A stretch of 23,693 nucleotides of DNA from Larix sibirica (Eukaryota > Streptophyta > Pinopsida > Pinales > Pinaceae), in assembly GCA_004151065.3 (NCBI GenBank), contig NWUY0304292701.1:1-23693 (forward strand), given 5' to 3'. Positions 20,392 to 23,693 of this stretch are shown here, piece by piece. Made by a program: the position numbers and the translations under genes. The first letter of the stretch is position 1. The number at the start of each line of letters is the position of its first letter. Below the pieces are notes generated by a model. That model saw only the letters and a program-made list of their open reading frames with translations, had not been told where the DNA came from and ran no database searches.

Positions 20392-20425
20392 GATGTGCAG
20401 CAAAAGTAACGTGTAGACCCAGGTT

Positions 20426-20480
20426 GAAAAACCCCCTAAGTGGGTGCGAATGAGGCCAGGTGCAAGTCCTGGGTAACTTT
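20426..20480 (+). other. Possible pol III box B-like motif (tRNA-type or SINE relic)
   Basis: GGTGCAAGTCCTGG near 20459 is one mismatch from the B-box core GGTTCAAGTCC found in tRNA genes and tRNA-derived plant SINEs. About 20 bases upstream CCCCCTAAGTGGG loosely resembles an A box. No tRNA cloverleaf forms and no tail or target-site duplication was found. Confidence 0.15.
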
Positions 20481-20539
20481 GACGGCATAGATACACCCCT
20501 TATAGTGTGACAGCTTAGCCAAAGAGATTCTATAAGACG

Positions 20540-20788
20540 TATTTTTTTAAGAAAAAAAAGGATATAAATAAAGAATGTGCAAAAGCTGAAGATATTGTTG
20601 CTAAGAAGGTTAGTAATCAAGAATGAGACATGTTGAAAGGCGGTAAAGCAGATGATGGAATAGAAGGTATGGTCAAGCAAGGTATTGGAAAGCTTGAGAA
20701 ATAGGCAGCATGTCAGAGGGAGGATGGGGAGGCAGTAGACCTCATTGGGCAAGAACATTTGAATACATTAAGTCTTATTTGGCTTGAG
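20540..20788 (+). other. Coding-like fragment, Lys/Glu-rich
   Basis: In one frame about 82 codons carry two stops and read KDINKECAKAEDIVAKKVSN, then KADDGIEGMVKQGIGKLEK, then GEAVDLIGQEHLNTLSLIW. The opposite strand of the same region is open for 129 codons (20369-20758), but it is a Phe/Leu/Cys-rich complement of this A-rich sequence and I treat it as a shadow. Family not recognised. Confidence 0.25.
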
Positions 20789-21514
20789 TAATTAGAAACA
20801 ATAACTCCTGTGGGGCAAATATTGGGAAACAATAAGACCTATTGGCAATAAGTGTACTGAGTACATGATGATTAAGAAGGTTGTTGGAAGAAGAAAGAAG
20901 AATGATGATAGAAATTATAGTGTTTGGAAGAGCAGGAAAAAGAAAGAACGTGAATCATATATAAAGAAAGCCAGCAGCTTCATGCATGAGAAGAATGCTC
21001 TCATGTTTTTATAACCAAAGGTGTCTGGTGCAAGATCATCCCTGGTGCAGAAAATTATCCTAACATTTCGTAGCTTTTTGTCATTTATTTTGATGGTCAA
21101 TCGTAGAACAGAGGTTCACATATATTTTAGTTCACAAAATGGTAGTTTCTAGGATTTTACGTTGCTACGAGAGTATTTCACTGCAAAAGAGTTAATAGAA
21201 ACACGGTGTAGCTATTTTATTCAAAAGTGAAAATCATTCAAGATTTTGGTATTCATATTTTATCGTACATGATTAAAAACTGAACAAGGATTCAAAATAA
21301 TAATCTTGGTTATTATCATCCATAGCTATAATAATTCTACTAATTTCCCAATGGCAATTCCAAAAACGAAACGGTGAGTAAAAACATAACTTATTACTTA
21401 TATAAAATCTTATAAGTCTATTGCATCTTTAGTATCATCATCTCTAAAGTCCTCATAAGATTCCCTCCAAGCACTGTTGAATTACTTTTCTGGCTTGTTA
21501 AGAAGTGATCCATT
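20789..21514. other. AT-rich spacer, nothing recognised
   Basis: AT-rich sequence leading into the retrotransposon mosaic. No LTR ends, polypurine tract or gene recognised. Confidence 0.4.
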
Positions 21515-22002
21515 GGAAATGGTGAAACGTTGATTGTTCCTTGTATGTAGATGACCTAGTCATTACTGGAAACAATGTCAATTTCATTTTTGGGGTGAAA
21601 TAAAAAGTGAACTGATACCTTTGAGATCACTGACCTTGGTCTGTTGCATTTGTTTTTGGGCATCCAAGTCTTACAGATGGATGATGGTGTCTTATTTATA
21701 AACCTAACATATGTGATGAAATTTTTACATAAGTTCCGGGTGGAAGACTGTGACCCTTGTGCTACACCTTATCAGTCGGGAGTGAAGCTAACCAAGGAGT
21801 GTTTTTTATTAAATTTGATGCTACACTCTATCGACAGTTGGTCAGTAGCCTTATCTATTTGACTTACAGTCGACCTGATATTTACTTTGTTGTTAGTGTG
21901 GTTTATCAGTTTTTGCAGGATCTGATAGAAAGTCACCTTAAAGCCGCAAAGAGAATTGTTCGTTATATCAAGGGAACTTCCCAGATTGGTATAAAGTACT
22001 GC
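21515..22002 (+). pseudogene. Ty1/copia reverse transcriptase / RNase H-side remnant
   Basis: Reverse transcriptase copies the element RNA into DNA. The fragment starts with GNGETLIV (21515) and, one frame over, SLYVDDLVITGNN (from 21538), which includes the YVDD catalytic motif. From about 21620 the frame changes: TFEITDLGLLHLFLGIQV, then HKFRVEDCDPCATPYQSGVK. At a T6 run near 21802 it changes again: DATLYRQLVSSLIYLTYSRP, then AAKRIVRYIKGTSQIGIKYC, ending at 22002. This order (YVDD, DLG..H.FLGI, YR..VGSL.YL...RPDI, K...RY.KGT) is diagnostic of plant copia elements. At least three frame changes make it non-functional. It stops within about 10 bases of an oppositely oriented gypsy fragment. 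Confidence 0.9.
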
Positions 22003-22010
22003 AATCATAC

Positions 22011-22245
22011 AGTGTCTTCAATAGCTCTTCAAGTTTAATATGTAGCTCTTTAAGCTCGGGTGTGCTCATTATATATGATGTCCTGGACACTGGGGCAGCC
22101 TAAGGTACTAAATTAATTGCAAAATAAATATCCCTCTTTGGTGGCAATTCCATAATTTCCCCAAACACATCCTCAAATGCCCTTGAGGACTGGGTACTCC
22201 TAAATGTTGGATACCCTGTATAAGGCTTCCTTTTCCTCATTAACT
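22011..22245 (-). pseudogene. Ty3/gypsy reverse transcriptase N-terminal remnant
   Basis: Reads on the minus strand from about 22245 down, as one frame of some 75 codons with a single stop: AFEDVFGEIMELPPKRDIYF, AINLVP, stop, AAPVSRTSYIMSTPELKELH, IKLEELLKTL. The signatures are F.DVF, LPPKR.I.F.I.LVPGAAPVS, then Y.MS..EL.EL...L.ELL, the entry to the gypsy polymerase domain. The stop replaces the Gly normally found between VP and AAPVS. It is truncated before the catalytic core, exactly where the plus-strand copia fragment ends. Sequence further upstream on this strand (to about 22310) may be the protease-polymerase linker. Confidence 0.85.
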
Positions 22246-22409
22246 AAATTTGGCCTCCTTTCCTGAAACTATTTGTAACCTACATGGCTTATATTTCCCT
22301 GACTGCCACTTATCTTGGAATCCCCTGCACCTGTTTCTGCTGCCCTGGCGAGTCAATGCCTTATTATATCAATCCAGGATGGAATGGTGCTTGTCCAACC
22401 AATCTGTTG

Positions 22410-22645
22410 GGAAAAAGGAGTAGGGTTAAAACACAATATAATAAGTGTCAGTCAAATGTGTGATCAAGGTTACGACCTCATATTTTATTCTAAATAATGT
22501 GAGATAAGAAAAGCAGATTCAGGAAGATTAGTGGCAAAAGCAAGCAGAACACCAAGCAATGTATACATCCTTGATGAAGTCAAAGGAGCAAAATGTTGTA
22601 TGGGACAAGTAGATGAAAGCTGGTTATGGCATAGAAGGATGGCTG
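22410..22645 (+). pseudogene. Ty1/copia gag-pre-integrase remnant
   Basis: This domain lies just before the integrase core of copia polyproteins. One frame reads GLKHNIISVSQMCDQGYDLI, FYSK, stop, CEIRKADSGRLVAKASRTPS, NVYILDEVKGAKCCMGQ, ending DESWLWHRRM at about 22642. These are standard copia pre-integrase signatures (GLKHN..SVSQ.CD.G, LWHRR). The element breaks at the residue where GH of the zinc-binding HHCC motif should begin, and unrelated Pro-rich sequence follows. In an intact copia element this domain lies upstream of reverse transcriptase, but here it lies downstream, so the two copia pieces are not one collinear copy. Confidence 0.88.
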
Positions 22646-23693
22646 GTTCTGGGTTTGCCAAAGTGGAGCCTAATCCTAACCCTGTACCCTTTCCCGTTCC
22701 TGGGGCTATTCTTTGATCCGGGTATGGATTCGATCACGGGTAATGCAAATCCAATTACGGTTCCGTGTGAAGCAGTAGTAAAGTAAGCACCCACTCCCAG
22801 TTCCAAAGCTAGTTCTTTACCTTGTTTACTCAACCCCTGCTGTAAATGACCCCATATAAGCACAGCCAGTAGCAAAGGTAAAAGTAATGGAAACAACAGC
22901 TAATACAAAGGCAGTAATTTCTTACGCATCCGAACCAATAGCAGCGAAGGCGGGAGTTTAAGTTTCATCAGGTGCTTAGCTAGTAGTAGCAGATTATCTG
23001 GTTGAATCAGTTGAACCCGGAGAGATTGCTGCATAACCTGTGCGCGTTGAAGCACCTGTTATTGACGATATTAATCAGTAGGGTTTCGGAGTTGGATGTC
23101 TTGAATTCGAGGGGGCTTGGTCTTCTTAAATGTTTCCTCGATTTATGGAGTGAGCAGAGCAAGCAGCATCATAGTACTTATGAACGCATCTGCCTTAAAC
23201 TCAAGGATTCGCGGTTGGTTCAGTTCGATTAAGCACTAAACATTCGACTAATCGGGCTACTCTCTCGGATCGAGGTTGCTATTACTTAGTTAGCCGGGAG
23301 GTGGGTGTTTCTCATCGGTGCTTACGCCTTATTAGTCAATGGGGAACCCGCTACTCAACTCGAACGGGCTCTGCAAGGTGGTTTCTAGGTCTCCATTCCG
23401 ATTTGTTGCCTCTATAGCCGGTGCTTAAACGGATGGTTCTACTCAATTGGGTATAGAACCCAGAAAAGGGTATCCAAAGAGGTCTTAGGAGGATAGAGAG
23501 AACAGTTATATCGCGGTAAAGACAATAACATCCGACCAGGCATACCGTTACTCAGGGCGCAGACGTCTAAGTAAGAGGTTTTACGAGATGAGCTAGACCG
23601 TACTTACTATATACGCTATTACGCAATGAACATACATGCCTACTATAACAGAATAGTATAAATCTATTTAATCCACAGAACCCTTGAGAGAGC
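22646..23693. other. Spacer, no gene recognised
   Basis: Repeated AGCAGTA(GTA)AAGTAAGC and AGTAGCAAAGGTAAAAG words (22770-22920) recall 1.8-2.4 kb. A 90-codon minus-strand frame (22624-22896) overlaps the end of the copia fragment and starts hydrophobic, but shows no known family. CGGTGCTTA is repeated at about 23309 and 23420. A perfect hairpin lies at 23435-23460. Confidence 0.45.
23435..23460. repeat. Perfect 7-bp hairpin
   Basis: GGTTCTA, loop of 12 bases, TAGAACC. Flanking GCCTCT (23419 region upstream) and AGAGGT could pair outside it, giving a longer fold, but no tRNA features fit. Confidence 0.5.

Noticed and set aside
20369-20758. Longest open frame (129 codons, minus), Phe/Leu/Cys-rich
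   Set aside because: It is the complement of A-rich sequence whose plus strand reads more plausibly; no domain or membrane-protein family recognised and no coding bias seen.
22624-22896. 90-codon minus frame with a hydrophobic start
   Set aside because: Overlaps the end of the copia fragment on the other strand and lacks any mitochondrial membrane-protein signature.
22911-23081. Val/Ala/Glu-rich plus-strand reading (e.g. VEAPVIDD)
   Set aside because: Three stops in 57 codons is about what chance gives.
23411-23485. tRNA-like fold (GCCTCT...AGAGGT around the GGTTCTA hairpin)
   Set aside because: No D arm, anticodon arm or GTTC-type T loop in the right places, and the internal hairpin loop is 12 bases.
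1-23693. Conserved mitochondrial genes, rRNA, tRNA, group II intron domain V, plastid inserts, CRISPR arrays
   Set aside because: Looked for by characteristic motifs on both strands and not found; short exons of trans-spliced genes could still be missed by eye.

Overview
The window looks like non-coding accessory DNA of a large plant mitochondrial genome, probably gymnosperm-like. No intact conserved mitochondrial gene, rRNA, tRNA, group II intron core, plastid insert or CRISPR array is recognisable. The organism call is inference. It rests on moderate GC by eye, long stretches built from degenerate dispersed and short tandem repeats, codon remnants strongly biased to third-position T, and plant-type retrotransposon pieces that are decayed and isolated. 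A conifer nuclear locus holding mitochondrial-like DNA is the main alternative.

Layout. 1-733 is a decayed, internally repetitive Ala/Gly/Asn/Ser/Thr-rich reading frame; a relative lies at 11838-12141. 734-5900 is spacer made of overlapping degenerate repeats. 5903-6178 is an unrecognised 91-codon open frame with a very stable hairpin near its start. 6179-8466 is spacer with dispersed repeats. 8467-8779 (minus) is a coding-like relic in three frames. 8780-11340 is spacer sharing two repeat families with 19-19.7 kb. 12319-12495 (minus) is a further coding-like relic. 14921-15475 (minus) is a frameshifted Ty3/gypsy gag. 16160-16378 is an unrecognised coding-like fragment. 16.4-20.2 kb is spacer with tandem and dispersed repeats. 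20.25-20.8 kb holds Lys/Glu-rich coding-like pieces in AT-rich DNA. 21515-22645 is a mosaic of Ty1/copia reverse transcriptase (plus), Ty3/gypsy reverse transcriptase (minus) and Ty1/copia pre-integrase (plus). The last kilobase is spacer.

No genes work together here as a functional unit. The picture is of captured, apparently nuclear, transposon and gene debris inside repeat-rich intergenic DNA, plus one unidentified repetitive frame family that may be native to this genome. All retroelement and coding-like pieces carry stops or frameshifts or lack a start, and none is expected to give a working product.
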